Shown here: positions 36,508 to 46,090 of the stretch, piece after piece
Layout of the letters: each line of letters opens with the position of its first letter
Numbering within the stretch: the stretch's first letter is position 1
NCBI RefSeq assembly: GCF_003007675.1
Contig: NZ_PXNP01000085.1
Span: forward strand, 124,001-188,000
DNA from: Marinobacter fuscus
Lineage (GTDB): Bacteria > Pseudomonadota > Gammaproteobacteria > Pseudomonadales > Oleiphilaceae
Reading direction: 5' to 3'
Length of the DNA: 64,000 nt
The notes under the pieces: generated by a model
What the model was told of the DNA's origin: nothing
The model's input: only the letters and a program-made list of their open reading frames with translations
The model's database searches: none
Position numbers and translations under genes: made by a program

Positions 36508-36691
36508 ATAGGGCTCCCGAAATCTGGCGTCATTAAGCCGCAGTCACTGTTGTGGTGCAAGCGATGCTCGGGCCACCTTGCTCTTCAATGGCTTGCTCAA
36601 TGTCAAATCGGCCTTGATTCACTGCCTTTCCAACCTCATAATCTGAACGCTAATTAATCTTATTACCAGTCCCACATTGCATGGAGCCTCT

Positions 36692-37987
36692 ATGACCCGA
36701 CTATTTCGCCCAGCACCGCTCGCGCTGACCATTGCCGCAACTCTGACTGCCGGGTGTGCGAACGCTCCGTGGTCCAGCGATCAGGCTGAACCGGCGACCA
36801 AGGCCTCGGTTGTTTCCCACTACGCCGACGTTGCGCACGCCACGTACGAAGATGCTCTGATTACCGCTCGCGCTCTGGACAAAGCCACTGACCGGCTGAT
36901 CGCCAACCCCACCGAAGCCAACCTGGCCGCAGCCAAAGACGCCTGGCTAGAGGCCCGCGTGCCCTACCAGCAGTCTGAAGTGTTCCGGTTCGGCAACGCC
37001 ATTGTGGACGATTGGGAAGGCCAGCTGAATGCCTGGCCGCTGGACGAAGGCCTGATCGACTACGTGAATGCCGACGACTATCAGTACGAGCTGGGTAACG
37101 CCGGCGCCACCGCCAACATCATCGCCAGCAACAACATTACCGTCGGCGGCCAGGATCTGGATGTGTCCCGCCTGACCCCCGAGCTACTGGCCAACCTGAA
37201 CGAGATTGGCGGTTCCGAAGCCAACGTGGCAACCGGCTATCACGCCGTTGAGTTCCTGCTCTGGGGCCAGGATCTGCACGGTTTTGAAAGCGGTGCAGGC
37301 GAGCGCCCGGTGACGGACTTTGCCAAAGGCGGCGACTGCACTAACGGCAACTGCGACCGTCGCGCCCAGTACCTGGATGCGGTTACCGATCTGCTGATCT
37401 CGGATCTGGAATGGATGGTGGCCCAGTGGGCCCCGGAAACCAGCGGCAACTACCGCGCCCTGCTGACCAACGCCAGCGCCGATGAGGGCATCCAGAAAAT
37501 GCTGTTCGGCATGGGTTCACTGTCGCTGGGCGAGCTGGCCGGTGAGCGCATGAAAGTGGCGCTGGAAGCTAACTCCTACGAGGACGAGCACGATTGCTTC
37601 AGCGACAACACCCATAACTCACACTACTACAACGGCAAAGGCATCCAGAACGTTTACACCGGCACTTACCGCCGCGTGGACGGCTCTGTGGTCACCGGCC
37701 CGTCCCTGTCAGACCTGGTTGAGCAGAACAATCCGGAGCTGAACGCTCGCCTGACCGCACAACTCGATGCCTCCATGAAGGCGTTGGCGGTGATGAAGGC
37801 CCGCGCGGAAAGCAGCCAGAACCCCATGGCTTTTGATAGCATGATCGCCCCGGCCAATGCCGAAGGCAGCCGCATTGTGAATGGCGCTATCATGGCGCTG
37901 GTTGAACAGACCGGCTCCATCGAGCAGGCGGCCCGGGAGCTTGGCATTGAAGCACTGTCTCCAGACGATGCCGGCCACGCTTTCTGA
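36692..37987 (+). CDS. Imelysin-family lipoprotein with GxHxxE motif (first of two)
   Basis: I start at ATG 36692 (431 residues), with GGAG five bases before it. The N-terminal signal has a lipobox TLTAGCAN, placing it at the outer membrane or in the periplasm. The imelysin core shows WLEARVPYQQSEVFRFGN and the GxHxxE motif in GYHAVEFLLWGQDL. Family members (IrpA, IcmP of P. aeruginosa) were described as iron-regulated or metal-binding, and IcmP as insulin-cleaving. It heads a four-gene cluster of iron/redox envelope proteins. The upstream 36600-36690 stretch is AT-rich, but I find no convincing Fur box. Confidence 0.92.
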   Translation: MTRLFRPAPLALTIAATLTAGCANAPWSSDQAEPATKASVVSHYADVAHATYEDALITARALDKATDRLIANPTEANLAAAKDAWLEARVPYQQSEVFRFGNAIVDDWEGQLNAWPLDEGLIDYVNADDYQYELGNAGATANIIASNNITVGGQDLDVSRLTPELLANLNEIGGSEANVATGYHAVEFLLWGQDLHGFESGAGERPVTDFAKGGDCTNGNCDRRAQYLDAVTDLLISDLEWMVAQWAPETSGNYRALLTNASADEGIQKMLFGMGSLSLGELAGERMKVALEANSYEDEHDCFSDNTHNSHYYNGKGIQNVYTGTYRRVDGSVVTGPSLSDLVEQNNPELNARLTAQLDASMKALAVMKARAESSQNPMAFDSMIAPANAEGSRIVNGAIMALVEQTGSIEQAARELGIEALSPDDAGHAF

Positions 37988-38005
37988 TCCGTAGGCGCCA
38001 ACACG

Positions 38006-38033
38006 CAGGCAGCGGGGGCTTCCCCGCTGCCTG
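38006..38033. other. Strong hairpin between imelysin and di-haem genes
   Basis: CAGGCAGCGGGG (38006-38017) pairs perfectly with CCCCGCTGCCTG (38022-38033) around GCTT. A short A run, not T, follows, so it is an unlikely terminator and could be a transcript processing or stability element. Confidence 0.75.
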
Positions 38034-38045
38034 AAAAACAAGAAC

Positions 38046-38093
38046 AAGCCATGGAAAGCCCTCCTGCTCCTGCGGGATGTTTTTCCATGGCTT
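38046..38093. other. Second hairpin before the di-haem gene
   Basis: AAGCCATGGAAA (38046-38057) and TTTCCATGGCTT (38082-38093) are perfect 12-bp arms with a 24-base loop. The right arm ends 25 bases before the di-haem start and may affect its translation. Confidence 0.65.
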
Positions 38094-38118
38094 CTTCCAT
38101 TCTGAAACGCGAGTCTTT

Positions 38119-39528
38119 ATGAAACGAGCAATTTTCTCTTTACTGTTGCCGTTAGCCTTCGGTACTCCGGCCCTGAGCGCAGCAAGTCACGCTGGCTACC
38201 CTTTGCAAACCACACCACACACCGGCGGCGACGGTACCGTTCAGCAAGCCGACAGCAATGCCTATTCCTTGCCCCAGGGCAATCTGTCGATGACCAAACG
38301 GCTGGATTTCAGCGTCGGCAACAGTTTTTTCCGCAACCCCTGGGTGGAAGCGCCCGCCAGCACCGATGCCCGGGACGGCCTGGGCCCTTTGTTTAACACC
38401 AACTCCTGCCAGGGTTGCCACGTGAAGGACGGCCGGGGGCACCCGCCCGGTGTCGACGAACCCCCGGTGTCACTATTTCTGCGCCTGGCAGTACCGGCAG
38501 ATCCGGAGCAGGATGCCGAGATACTTCGCAAACATGGTTTTAAACCGGCACCGATGTATGGCAGTCAGCTACAGACCGCCGCCCTGCCCGCCGCCAAACC
38601 CGAAGCCGAGTTGGTGACTGACTGGAAAGCCCTGACACACACGCTCGCCGATGGCACCGAGGTGGAATTGCGCAAGCCGGTGTACCGCATCGAGAACCCG
38701 AATTACGGCCCGTTACCGGAAGACCTGCTGGTCTCTCCCCGGGTGGCGCCACCGATGATTGGCATGGGCCTGCTCGAAGCCATTCCCATTGCCCGCCTGG
38801 AATCTCTGGCCGACCCGGATGACAACAACAACGACGGCATTTCCGGCAAGCTGAATCAGGTATGGGATCTGGCCACAGAAACCACCGTACCCGGCCGGTT
38901 CGGCCTGAAAGCCGCTGAGCCGAACGTACATCAGCAGAGCATGGGCGCGTTCGCAGGGGATATGGGGCTGACGTCATCGCTCAAACCCACCACCGACTGC
39001 ACCCCGGAGCAATACTGCGAGCGTTTTGCCCATGGTGGTGAGCCGGAAGTCAGCGACAAGGTCGCCAACTTTGTTTCCTTCTACGCCCGCAGTCTGGCCG
39101 TGCCTGCCCGGCGCAATATGGCAGACGAGGCCGTGCAGACCGGCGCCCGACTGTTCAACGAAACCGGATGTGCCGCCTGTCATACCCCCAGGCACCAGAC
39201 CGGCGAAGTAGCGGAACGCCCGGATTTGAGCAATCAGACCATCTGGCCTTACACCGACCTGTTGCTGCACGACATGGGGCCTGGCCTGGCCGATGGCCGC
39301 GATGAGTTCCTGGCCGATGGTAACGAATGGCGTACACCGCCACTGTGGGGTATTGGCCTGACCCAGGTCGTCAACCCGCAAGCCGGTTTTCTGCACGATG
39401 GCCGCGCCCGCACGCTGGAAGAAGCCGTGCTCTGGCACGGTGGCGAAGCCCAACCGGCCGCCGACCGCTATCGCCAGATGTCCGCGCAAGACCGCCATGC
39501 GCTGATCGAATTCCTTAACTCACTCTGA
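38119..39528 (+). CDS. Di-haem oxidoreductase-like protein (DUF1111 family)
   Basis: I start at ATG 38119 (469 residues) because it begins the signal peptide MKRAIFSLLLPLAFGTPALS; the frame is open 14 codons more. Two haem motifs are seen: CQGCH (with NTNSCQGCHVKDGRG) and CAACH (NETGCAACHTPRH). Other family parts are MIGMGLLEAIP, DNNNDGISGKLN and PLWGIGLTQVV. These periplasmic proteins resemble di-haem peroxidases and usually accompany imelysins. It sits 10 bases before the second imelysin gene and 131 bases after the first. Confidence 0.93.
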   Translation: MKRAIFSLLLPLAFGTPALSAASHAGYPLQTTPHTGGDGTVQQADSNAYSLPQGNLSMTKRLDFSVGNSFFRNPWVEAPASTDARDGLGPLFNTNSCQGCHVKDGRGHPPGVDEPPVSLFLRLAVPADPEQDAEILRKHGFKPAPMYGSQLQTAALPAAKPEAELVTDWKALTHTLADGTEVELRKPVYRIENPNYGPLPEDLLVSPRVAPPMIGMGLLEAIPIARLESLADPDDNNNDGISGKLNQVWDLATETTVPGRFGLKAAEPNVHQQSMGAFAGDMGLTSSLKPTTDCTPEQYCERFAHGGEPEVSDKVANFVSFYARSLAVPARRNMADEAVQTGARLFNETGCAACHTPRHQTGEVAERPDLSNQTIWPYTDLLLHDMGPGLADGRDEFLADGNEWRTPPLWGIGLTQVVNPQAGFLHDGRARTLEEAVLWHGGEAQPAADRYRQMSAQDRHALIEFLNSL

Positions 39529-39537
39529 GGACACGCC

Positions 39538-40572
39538 ATGCACACGATGACCCGAATCCTTTGCGCATCGGCCCTCGCCCTTTGCAGCTCCCTGGCGCTT
39601 GCAGGCACCGCCGACCGACAGGCCAGGCAGCAATGGCATCAGGCCATTGGCGAGGGGTATCAGGCCCTGGCAGTGGCATCCGGGCAACTGCAATCCGCAG
39701 CCGATGACTATTGCACTACCGCCAACGACAGCAACCGAACCACGCTGAACAAGGCCTGGCAGCGGGCCTTTCTGGCCTGGCAGCAGGTTCGCTTCGTGGA
39801 TTTCGGGCCGGTGGAACAGAACAATCTGTCCTGGCAATTCCAGTTCTGGCCAGACCCGAAGAACCTGATTGCCAAAAAAGCGAATGCCCTGATGGGTATG
39901 GAACAGCCCGTCACCACCGAACAGGTTGCGCAGTCCGGGGTCGCGGTTCAGGGTTTCCCGATGCTGGAATACCTGTTGTACGACACCCGGCATCTCAACT
40001 CTGACCATGCACTCCCCGCCAGCGGTGCTTGCAACCTGCTCCAGGCCGTTTCCCAACACCTTCGCAGTAATAGTGAAACCCTTGCGGCAAACTGGCGCAG
40101 CTTCGAATCCCGCTATCTGGACACCGACGCCTATCGGGATGCCACCATCCGGGCAGGCATGGGGGCACTGGAGATTCTGGAAGAACGTCGTTTGGCCCAG
40201 CCCATGGGGTTACGGGGCAATGGCAAACGCAATGCCTACATCACCGATGCCTGGCGCAGCGGCCAGAGCATGAAAGCCGTCGAAGCCACCGTTACCGGCC
40301 TCAAGCAACGATTCCTGCCGGGGCTGACGACTCTGCTGACCGCCGAGGAACACGCCGCCCTGGCTGGCCGCATCCAAAAACAGTTTGACGAGGTACTGGA
40401 AAATTTCCCGGTTGCTGACCTGCCCATGACCACCGCCATCCAGCAGGACGATCAGTTCCGGGTGATTCAGAGCCTGTATGTGGATGTGTCGCAGTTGGCA
40501 ACCATGGTGAACAACGAAGCCGCCGTGGCACTGGGTGTGGTGCGAGGGTTTAACTCCAGTGACGGCGACTAA
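39538..40572 (+). CDS. Imelysin-family periplasmic protein, motif altered (second of two)
   Basis: The 344 residues carry a signal peptide (ILCASALALCSSLALAG) and GAGGA before the ATG. WQRAFLAWQQVRFVDFGPVE is imelysin-like. The motif position reads GFPMLEYLLYD, so the His of GxHxxE is replaced by Pro while the Glu remains. It may therefore bind metal differently from the first imelysin or act as a partner. It lies between the di-haem and the Tat lipoprotein genes with gaps of 9 and 11 bases. Confidence 0.9.
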   Translation: MHTMTRILCASALALCSSLALAGTADRQARQQWHQAIGEGYQALAVASGQLQSAADDYCTTANDSNRTTLNKAWQRAFLAWQQVRFVDFGPVEQNNLSWQFQFWPDPKNLIAKKANALMGMEQPVTTEQVAQSGVAVQGFPMLEYLLYDTRHLNSDHALPASGACNLLQAVSQHLRSNSETLAANWRSFESRYLDTDAYRDATIRAGMGALEILEERRLAQPMGLRGNGKRNAYITDAWRSGQSMKAVEATVTGLKQRFLPGLTTLLTAEEHAALAGRIQKQFDEVLENFPVADLPMTTAIQQDDQFRVIQSLYVDVSQLATMVNNEAAVALGVVRGFNSSDGD

Positions 40573-40583
40573 GGGCACAAATC

Positions 40584-41678
40584 ATGGCGCTTGATCGCAG
40601 GCAATTTTTACAGGCAACCCTGGCCGGGGGCCTGGGTATTACTCTGAGTGGCTGCTCCCTGCTGCCGCAAAAATCCGGCCCGCAACCTGCCCGGTATTCC
40701 GGTGCCGTGGGCCTGCCCGATGGCAGTTTTGGCGTAAGCGCGTTCGGCCGCTCCGGCCAGATACTCTGGCAATCTCCGGTTGCCACCCGTTGCCACAGCG
40801 GCTGCAACCGGCCGGCTCACGGCGACATTCTGTTTTTCGAGCGCCGCCCCGGCTGGTCGTTTTACGTATTTGACGGCAACACCGGTAAGCGCCTTTATCA
40901 GATCAAAGCTGACGAAGGAGAACACTTCGTTGGCCACGGTGTGTTCTCACCCGATGGCCGCTGGCTGTACGCCACCGCGAGCCGCTACGAGCAAGGCCAG
41001 GGCATGGTTGCCGTGTACGACGCCGAGCGGGATTATCGGCGGGTGAACACCTTCGATCTTGGAGGCACCGGGCCCCATCAGATTACCCTGCACCCGGACG
41101 GACACACACTGGTGGTCGGCCTGGGGGGCATCCTTACCCACCCGGACTACGACCGCATCAAACTCAATCTCAGCACCATGAAACCGGCCCTGTTGCTGCT
41201 GGATCGGCACAATGGCCAGGTACTGGCTCGCCTGGCGCCGCGCCATCATCAGCAGAGTGCGCGCCATGTTGATGTCAGCCCTTCAGGCAAAGTCTACGTG
41301 GCCTATCAATATCAGGGCCCGTTGTACGAACGCCCGGCGCTGCTGGCAAGGCTGGAAAACGGGGCATTGCGGGAATACCGGTTTGATGATGACACCCAGG
41401 CCGCCCTCGCCAACTACATCGCCAGCGTGATTGCTCATCCGGATAACGACCTGGTGGCCGCGGCCTCACCGGTGGGCGGCACCGCCATCATTTTCCGGGG
41501 CAGTACCGGGGAACTGGTCAACCGCGCCAGTATCACCGATTGTGCCGGTATTCAGGCTTTGGCGGGCGGTGACTTTCTAATCTCCTCCGGCCAGGGCCAA
41601 CTGGTTCAGCTGGGCGCCGCACAACCTGCCCGAAAGCTTGCCAGCCTGCCGGTTTACTGGGATCACCATCTGGTCTGA
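40584..41678 (+). CDS. DUF1513 beta-propeller Tat lipoprotein
   Basis: The 364 residues begin with a twin-arginine motif DRRQFLQ and a lipobox in ITLSGCSLLP. The product should be folded, exported by the Tat pathway and lipidated. The rest has WD-like blades such as GVFSPDGRWLYATASRY, QITLHPDGHTLVVGLGG and HVDVSPSGKVYVAYQYQG. DUF1513 genes commonly close imelysin/di-haem clusters. Its Tat export suggests a bound cofactor or metal, not shown. AAGGG precedes the ATG. Confidence 0.92.
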   Translation: MALDRRQFLQATLAGGLGITLSGCSLLPQKSGPQPARYSGAVGLPDGSFGVSAFGRSGQILWQSPVATRCHSGCNRPAHGDILFFERRPGWSFYVFDGNTGKRLYQIKADEGEHFVGHGVFSPDGRWLYATASRYEQGQGMVAVYDAERDYRRVNTFDLGGTGPHQITLHPDGHTLVVGLGGILTHPDYDRIKLNLSTMKPALLLLDRHNGQVLARLAPRHHQQSARHVDVSPSGKVYVAYQYQGPLYERPALLARLENGALREYRFDDDTQAALANYIASVIAHPDNDLVAAASPVGGTAIIFRGSTGELVNRASITDCAGIQALAGGDFLISSGQGQLVQLGAAQPARKLASLPVYWDHHLV

Positions 41679-41757
41679 TCCCCCGGCCCTTATCAACCGG
41701 GTTAATGGCAGCCGTGCTTGCTGGTATGCTTGGCAAAACTTTCCAGAGGACGGCGCT

Positions 41758-43071
41758 TTGTCAGCAACCAGACGGGACACCATCGAACAGCTTTACGGCC
41801 TGATCGCAAACGAGGAAGATGCCCGGGTCTGCAAGGACATCCCGGAAGAAGCCTGCCAGGAGGTACCCCGCAACTTCTTCCTGATTCTGTTCAGTAACGT
41901 ACTCACCAAGCTGGGAGATCTGCTGATCAGCCCGAAAACGGTGCTGGCCTGGCTGATGAGCGCAGTAGGGGCACCGGCGCTGGTGGCCTGGCTAGTGCCG
42001 ATCCGCGAATCCGGGTCGATGGTGCCGCAGATGGTGATTGCCGCCTGGGTGCGCCGCAAAGCCGTTCGCAAATGGTTCTGGACGCTGGGCAGCTTCGGCC
42101 AGGCCATCAGCGTAGCAGCCATGGCCGCCAGCGTCTGGTTCCTGGACGGTTACGCGGCTGGCAGCGGTATCGTCATCGCTCTGATCGTGTTTTCGCTGTC
42201 CCGGGGGTTCTGCTCGGTGGCCATGAAAGACGTTCAGGGCAAATGCATTCCGAAAACCCGCCGTGGCCGCTTGTCCGGGCTTGCCTCCACCATCGGCGGC
42301 ACGGCAACCGTGGTACTCACCGGCCTGTTGTTCTGGGATCGCGGCGATCCGAGCCTGGCGTTTTACACCACCCTGCTGTTATTGGCAGCGGGCCTCTGGC
42401 TGATTGCCGGCTTTCTCTTTGCCAATGTTGAAGAGTATCCCGGCGAAACCGGAGGCGGCGGCAACGCCATCAACGAGGCCTTCCGCAGCCTGTCGCTGTT
42501 GCGGGACGACCCTCCGTTCCGGCATTTTGTCATCACCCGGGCGCTGTTACTCTGCTCCGCTCTGGCCTCACCCTACTTTGTCGTGCTGGCACAGCAGGAA
42601 GCCGATATTGGCTGGATGCTCGGAGTATTCCTGCTCGCCAGCAGCCTTGCCAGTTCCCTCAGCGCCAGCTTCTGGGGATGGGCCGCCGACACCTCCAGCC
42701 GCCGGGTTATTATTCGCGGCGCCGCTATGGCCAGCGGTATCTGCCTGGTGGTAGGCCTGCTTGCGTTAACACTTGGGCCCGGCTTTGGTGGCGCCTGGTT
42801 CTACCCAATCGCATTTTTCGTACTGAGTATTGCCCACGCGGGCGTGCGCCTGGGCCGGAAAACCTATCTGGTGGATATGGCGGGAGGCAACAAACGCACC
42901 GACTACACCGCGGTCAGCAACACCGTCATCGGGCTGTTGTTGCTGGTAACCGGTGCGCTTACCGCAGCGATTTCACTGATTTCAGATATAGCGGTGATTC
43001 TGGTGCTGGGATTGATGGGCTTCGCCGGAATGCTGAGCGCACTCCGGCTGGAAGAGGTTACGGAAGACTGA
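41758..43071 (+). CDS. MFS transporter
   Basis: A 437-residue membrane protein with about 12 hydrophobic segments. I chose the TTG at 41758 (GAGG eight bases upstream); the only ATG in frame is inside the previous gene and would add 40 polar residues. A short polar N-terminus (RRDTIEQLYGLIANEEDAR) comes before helix 1. The loop GKCIPKTRRGRLSGLASTI resembles the MFS loop 2-3 signature. It follows the DUF1513 gene by 79 bases and may not belong to the same cluster. Substrate unknown. Confidence 0.87.
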   Translation: MSATRRDTIEQLYGLIANEEDARVCKDIPEEACQEVPRNFFLILFSNVLTKLGDLLISPKTVLAWLMSAVGAPALVAWLVPIRESGSMVPQMVIAAWVRRKAVRKWFWTLGSFGQAISVAAMAASVWFLDGYAAGSGIVIALIVFSLSRGFCSVAMKDVQGKCIPKTRRGRLSGLASTIGGTATVVLTGLLFWDRGDPSLAFYTTLLLLAAGLWLIAGFLFANVEEYPGETGGGGNAINEAFRSLSLLRDDPPFRHFVITRALLLCSALASPYFVVLAQQEADIGWMLGVFLLASSLASSLSASFWGWAADTSSRRVIIRGAAMASGICLVVGLLALTLGPGFGGAWFYPIAFFVLSIAHAGVRLGRKTYLVDMAGGNKRTDYTAVSNTVIGLLLLVTGALTAAISLISDIAVILVLGLMGFAGMLSALRLEEVTED

Positions 43072-43080
43072 CCGGAGCCA

Positions 43081-43440
43081 TCACTCCGGTGTTTTGCCGT
43101 CGTTCAGGGCCAGCGCCCCTTTGACGATGCGGTAGATGACCCAGATCGCGATGCCCAACAGGATGAACCAACCCACAATCAGCATGGTGGTCAGGATCCC
43201 GATCACCGTCCATAACAAGCCTATCCAAAACGTGCGTATCTGCCAGCGGAAGTGAGGTTCTATCCAGCTGCCCCGCACCTCGTCCAGCTTGACATAGTTA
43301 ATGATCACGCCCACCAGGGCGGTGATGCCACCCAGGAAAAACGACAGTCCCTGCAGAATGTAGACCACCACCGCCAGGTTTCTGGCGGGGCTGGACTGCC
43401 GCTGGTCGCGATCTGCCGGAATAAATTCGGAATCTTGCAT
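43081..43440 (-). CDS. DUF4870-family small membrane protein
   Basis: The 119 residues have a polar N-terminus and three hydrophobic segments (LAVVVYILQGLSFFLGGI, IRTFWIGLLWTVIGIL and LLGIAIWVIYRIVKGALAL). The pattern ALVGVIINYVKLDEV and WIEPHFRWQIRTFW is typical of the DUF4870/TIGR-type family. GGGGAG precedes the ATG. Function unknown. It converges with the MFS gene with a 9-base gap. Confidence 0.88.
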   Translation of the reverse strand: MQDSEFIPADRDQRQSSPARNLAVVVYILQGLSFFLGGITALVGVIINYVKLDEVRGSWIEPHFRWQIRTFWIGLLWTVIGILTTMLIVGWFILLGIAIWVIYRIVKGALALNDGKTPE

Positions 43441-43491
43441 CCTGCACTCCCCAAAAGTGTGATAGCCGGATAATTACAACACAGCCGGTGG

Positions 43492-45132
43492 CTAATGTCC
43501 TGCGGGCTGATAGCCGATCCGGAAGCCCCCCCAATGCTTGCCGTTCACGAAAATCGGCACCGAGACATCGTGCATGATTTCGCCGGTGTCCCGCCGATAG
43601 GTTTGCAACAGCATCGATTCCGTATGGCTGCCACAGCGAATACCCGTGCGGTCATTGAACAGGCGCTTACTGCGGCTTTTCACCAGATCCACCTCACGAT
43701 TACCGGTGGGCGGATGGGCGAAGGCCTGGTTATGGGTTGGCACGTAGCCATCAGGAGCACAGGCGATGGCAAATACGATCGCATCGTCCGACTTGTTGAT
43801 CGGCTCCTGAATGGCAGGCAGCGCACGGTCAGTGAAGCGGTCGAAACTGCTGGCATACTGCTGAGGGTCTGTACCCGGAACAGGTTTGCGCTGTTTGTCG
43901 AACAAAGCAGCGTCGGTCAGCGCCTGCTCACGGAGAGCCTGCTCGAATAACTGGCCAATCCGGGCGGCGCCCTCCCGGGCCTTATCGTAAAAGCGGCGAT
44001 GGTAACTTTCTTCACTGTTAAGAGCGAAAGCCGCATTGGCCACCTCGGCAAGCTCCATCAGTGTCGCCGCCTGACGGGCCAGCGATGCCACACTGTGCTC
44101 GCTCTCCGAGATGTGATCCCGCACTGCCTCAATGCCGGTGAATACCTGTGCCAGACTGTGCTCGTTCGCCTGATCGATCTCAGCAATTCGGGCCACCTGC
44201 TGCTGCACCCGGTCGGACTGATCCCGAATCTGATCGAGCTGGCCGCCAACGCTCTCGACCGAGGCCAGGCCGGCCTCTACTGTTTGCGCCAGGTCTTCAA
44301 TACGGGTCACGATCAGGCGGGTGTCGCTCTGGATTTCATCCAGTGTCTGTGCGGCCTCGCTGGTGGCCTGGGCGGTCCTTCCCGCCAGCTGCCGCACTTC
44401 ATCGGCAACCACTGCAAACCCCCGGCCCTGCTCCCCTGCCCGTGCTGCCTCAATGGCCGCGTTCAGTGCCAACAGGTTGGTTTGTTCAGCGATGCCATGA
44501 ATCGTGCTGGTCACGCCCTGAATCCTGCCGGATTTTTCATTCAGCGCCTGAATCAATGCGAGGTTCTCTGAGGACTGCTGGTGTACCAGGCGAACACTTT
44601 CAATCGCAGCCAGCAACGCCTGACGGCCTTCAACGCTGACTTCCCGATTCTGCAGCGCCATCGTGGCCGCGTCGGTGGCCTGCTCCGAAGATTCCCGAAC
44701 GGTATCCAGAATCTGCCGGGCGTGGTCTGCCATCTGTGCAGTCTCAGCGACCTGTTGATCCAGCCGACGCTTCACCTGGTCAGCTGCAAAAGACACCTCC
44801 GCCGCCGAAATCGCATTGAGGTCAGCACTTTCCGACAGGGTATCGATCAAGGCCCGCCCAGCCCTGGCATCTGCAAGTATCCCCGAACAGCGGGTTTGTA
44901 ACGGATCGTGTTCCGGCAGCGAGCGGTCTTCAAGAGCGGAAAGGCTCCGTTCAAATGGCGCGAGCACGCGTACCACCAGAAACCCGGTGGCTATCGCCAG
45001 CCCTAATATTAACCCTATCAACAGCGCGGCCGTATCCAGCCCCGTGATCATCGACATCGCAACGCCCAACAGGCAAGCAACAACGGAAATACCTGCGCCC
45101 CACAACAGGACCTTTCGATCGAGTAACCCCAT
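43492..45132 (-). CDS. Methyl-accepting chemotaxis protein with C-terminal cytoplasmic sensor-like domain
   Basis: The 546 residues start with two adjacent hydrophobic segments (about residues 9-32 and 33-52) and almost no periplasmic loop. HAMP-like and coiled regions follow, then the signalling tip [20 protein letters not shown] with [17 protein letters not shown]. The last 180 residues after the coils end in [20 protein letters not shown], a PAS/Cache-like pattern. The sensor would therefore be cytoplasmic and C-terminal. It stands alone; CheA partners are outside the window. 45133-45263 holds nothing I can support. Confidence 0.93.
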   Translation of the reverse strand: MGLLDRKVLLWGAGISVVACLLGVAMSMITGLDTAALLIGLILGLAIATGFLVVRVLAPFERSLSALEDRSLPEHDPLQTRCSGILADARAGRALIDTLSESADLNAISAAEVSFAADQVKRRLDQQVAETAQMADHARQILDTVRESSEQATDAATMALQNREVSVEGRQALLAAIESVRLVHQQSSENLALIQALNEKSGRIQGVTSTIHGIAEQTNLLALNAAIEAARAGEQGRGFAVVADEVRQLAGRTAQATSEAAQTLDEIQSDTRLIVTRIEDLAQTVEAGLASVESVGGQLDQIRDQSDRVQQQVARIAEIDQANEHSLAQVFTGIEAVRDHISESEHSVASLARQAATLMELAEVANAAFALNSEESYHRRFYDKAREGAARIGQLFEQALREQALTDAALFDKQRKPVPGTDPQQYASSFDRFTDRALPAIQEPINKSDDAIVFAIACAPDGYVPTHNQAFAHPPTGNREVDLVKSRSKRLFNDRTGIRCGSHTESMLLQTYRRDTGEIMHDVSVPIFVNGKHWGGFRIGYQPAGH

Positions 45133-45263
45133 GGTGCCCTCATCATTATTATTTCTGACACATACATCTTGTTAACTCAGGCCAATCAAGAGAGTAAAGA
45201 AATACGACGGGTTAGGAACCTGTACTTTAGTGGGTTATCGGCCCCAAACCTGAAACCTGAATC

Positions 45264-45300
45264 GAAAAAAGCCCGCCCGGGAACAACCGGAGCGGGCTTT
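45264..45300 (-). terminator. Terminator of the small acidic lipoprotein gene
   Basis: On minus, AAAGCCCGC followed by a CCGG stem pairs across a TTGTTC loop with one bulge and runs into TTTTTT (45265-45270 as A on plus). It lies 57 bases after the lipoprotein stop. Confidence 0.85.
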
Positions 45301-45356
45301 GATGTATGGTCAGCCTGGATGCAAATGGCAACCGTTCACGGAGGTCGTGGGTTACC

Positions 45357-45647
45357 TTATTTGGTTACTTCGTCGTAGCCTTCTTCAATGGAATCACCGG
45401 CGGCTTCGGCAGCATCGTTCAACTCCTCTCCGGCATTTTCAGCCCCTTCACGGAGTTCGCCCATCACCCCTTCATCCTGTCCGGTGGCTTCCTCCCAGGT
45501 TTCCTCGGTTGCGTTAGCCGCGTCATCAACGATTTCGCCCGCGTTCTCACCCGCCTGCTCGAAATCCACACCCTCATCCTCGGAGCTGCAGGCCGCAAGC
45601 CCAAGCGACATGACCAGCGCAAGCGCACTCAACGTAAACTTATTCAT
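45357..45647 (-). CDS. Small acidic lipoprotein
   Basis: The 96 residues have a lipoprotein signal MNKFTLSALALVMSLGLAAC. The mature part is strongly acidic and alanine-rich with spaced EN/EA repeats (QAGENAGEIVDDAANATEE, EGAENAGEELNDAAEAAGDS), which suggests an amphipathic helix or coiled coil. No family is recognised; entericidin-like and stress-related small lipoproteins look broadly similar. A good terminator follows, so it is a monocistronic gene. Confidence 0.85.
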   Translation of the reverse strand: MNKFTLSALALVMSLGLAACSSEDEGVDFEQAGENAGEIVDDAANATEETWEEATGQDEGVMGELREGAENAGEELNDAAEAAGDSIEEGYDEVTK

Positions 45648-45726
45648 AACGTGTCCCTTTGTCGATTAAGTTTCAGAACACGTTCAGGATAAAAGTCCCG
45701 GGTGTTTAATAGCAATTACCCGGCGA

Positions 45727-45978
45727 TTACGCTTTTGTTAGCCGTTCTCCGTCGATCATGATGATATGGTCCGCCGCCACCATTTGCCCCTTTTCCAGTA
45801 TCAGAAAATCCCGCCCGGCCCGGCTTAATACTTCTCGCACAATGCCATGTACAACACACACCTGCCCGGTGGCATCGGTGTAAATAATCTCCGCGAGTTT
45901 CAGGCTTCTGGCGTATTCCTGCAGACGTTTCTGTAGATGCCACGGCATGGTGGCCGGAGATGAATGTGAGGCGTTCAT
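45727..45978 (-). CDS. Small conserved-looking protein, possible Rof-like fold
   Basis: The 83 residues begin MNASHSSPATMPWHLQKRL with GGAAG eight bases upstream. The C-terminal two thirds, with YTDATGQVCVVHGIVREVL and FLILEKGQMVAADHIIMIDG, look like a small beta barrel reminiscent of the Rho-binding antiterminator Rof, but the match is weak. No membrane segment. It is followed 79 bases on by the acidic lipoprotein gene on the same strand. Function unknown. Confidence 0.65.
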   Translation of the reverse strand: MNASHSSPATMPWHLQKRLQEYARSLKLAEIIYTDATGQVCVVHGIVREVLSRAGRDFLILEKGQMVAADHIIMIDGERLTKA

Positions 45979-46090
45979 GGCAGCGCTTCCCTGTTCTTGT
46001 TGTTGGTGACTGCTTCTGGTGTCAGCAGGAAGTCTGGACCAGTGATCGGAAATTCGCCACTGACCACGAACAACCGCACAAACGCCGCAC

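Noticed and set aside
36600..36690. Possible Fur box upstream of the first imelysin
   Set aside because: AT-rich but no good match to the 19-bp Fur consensus.
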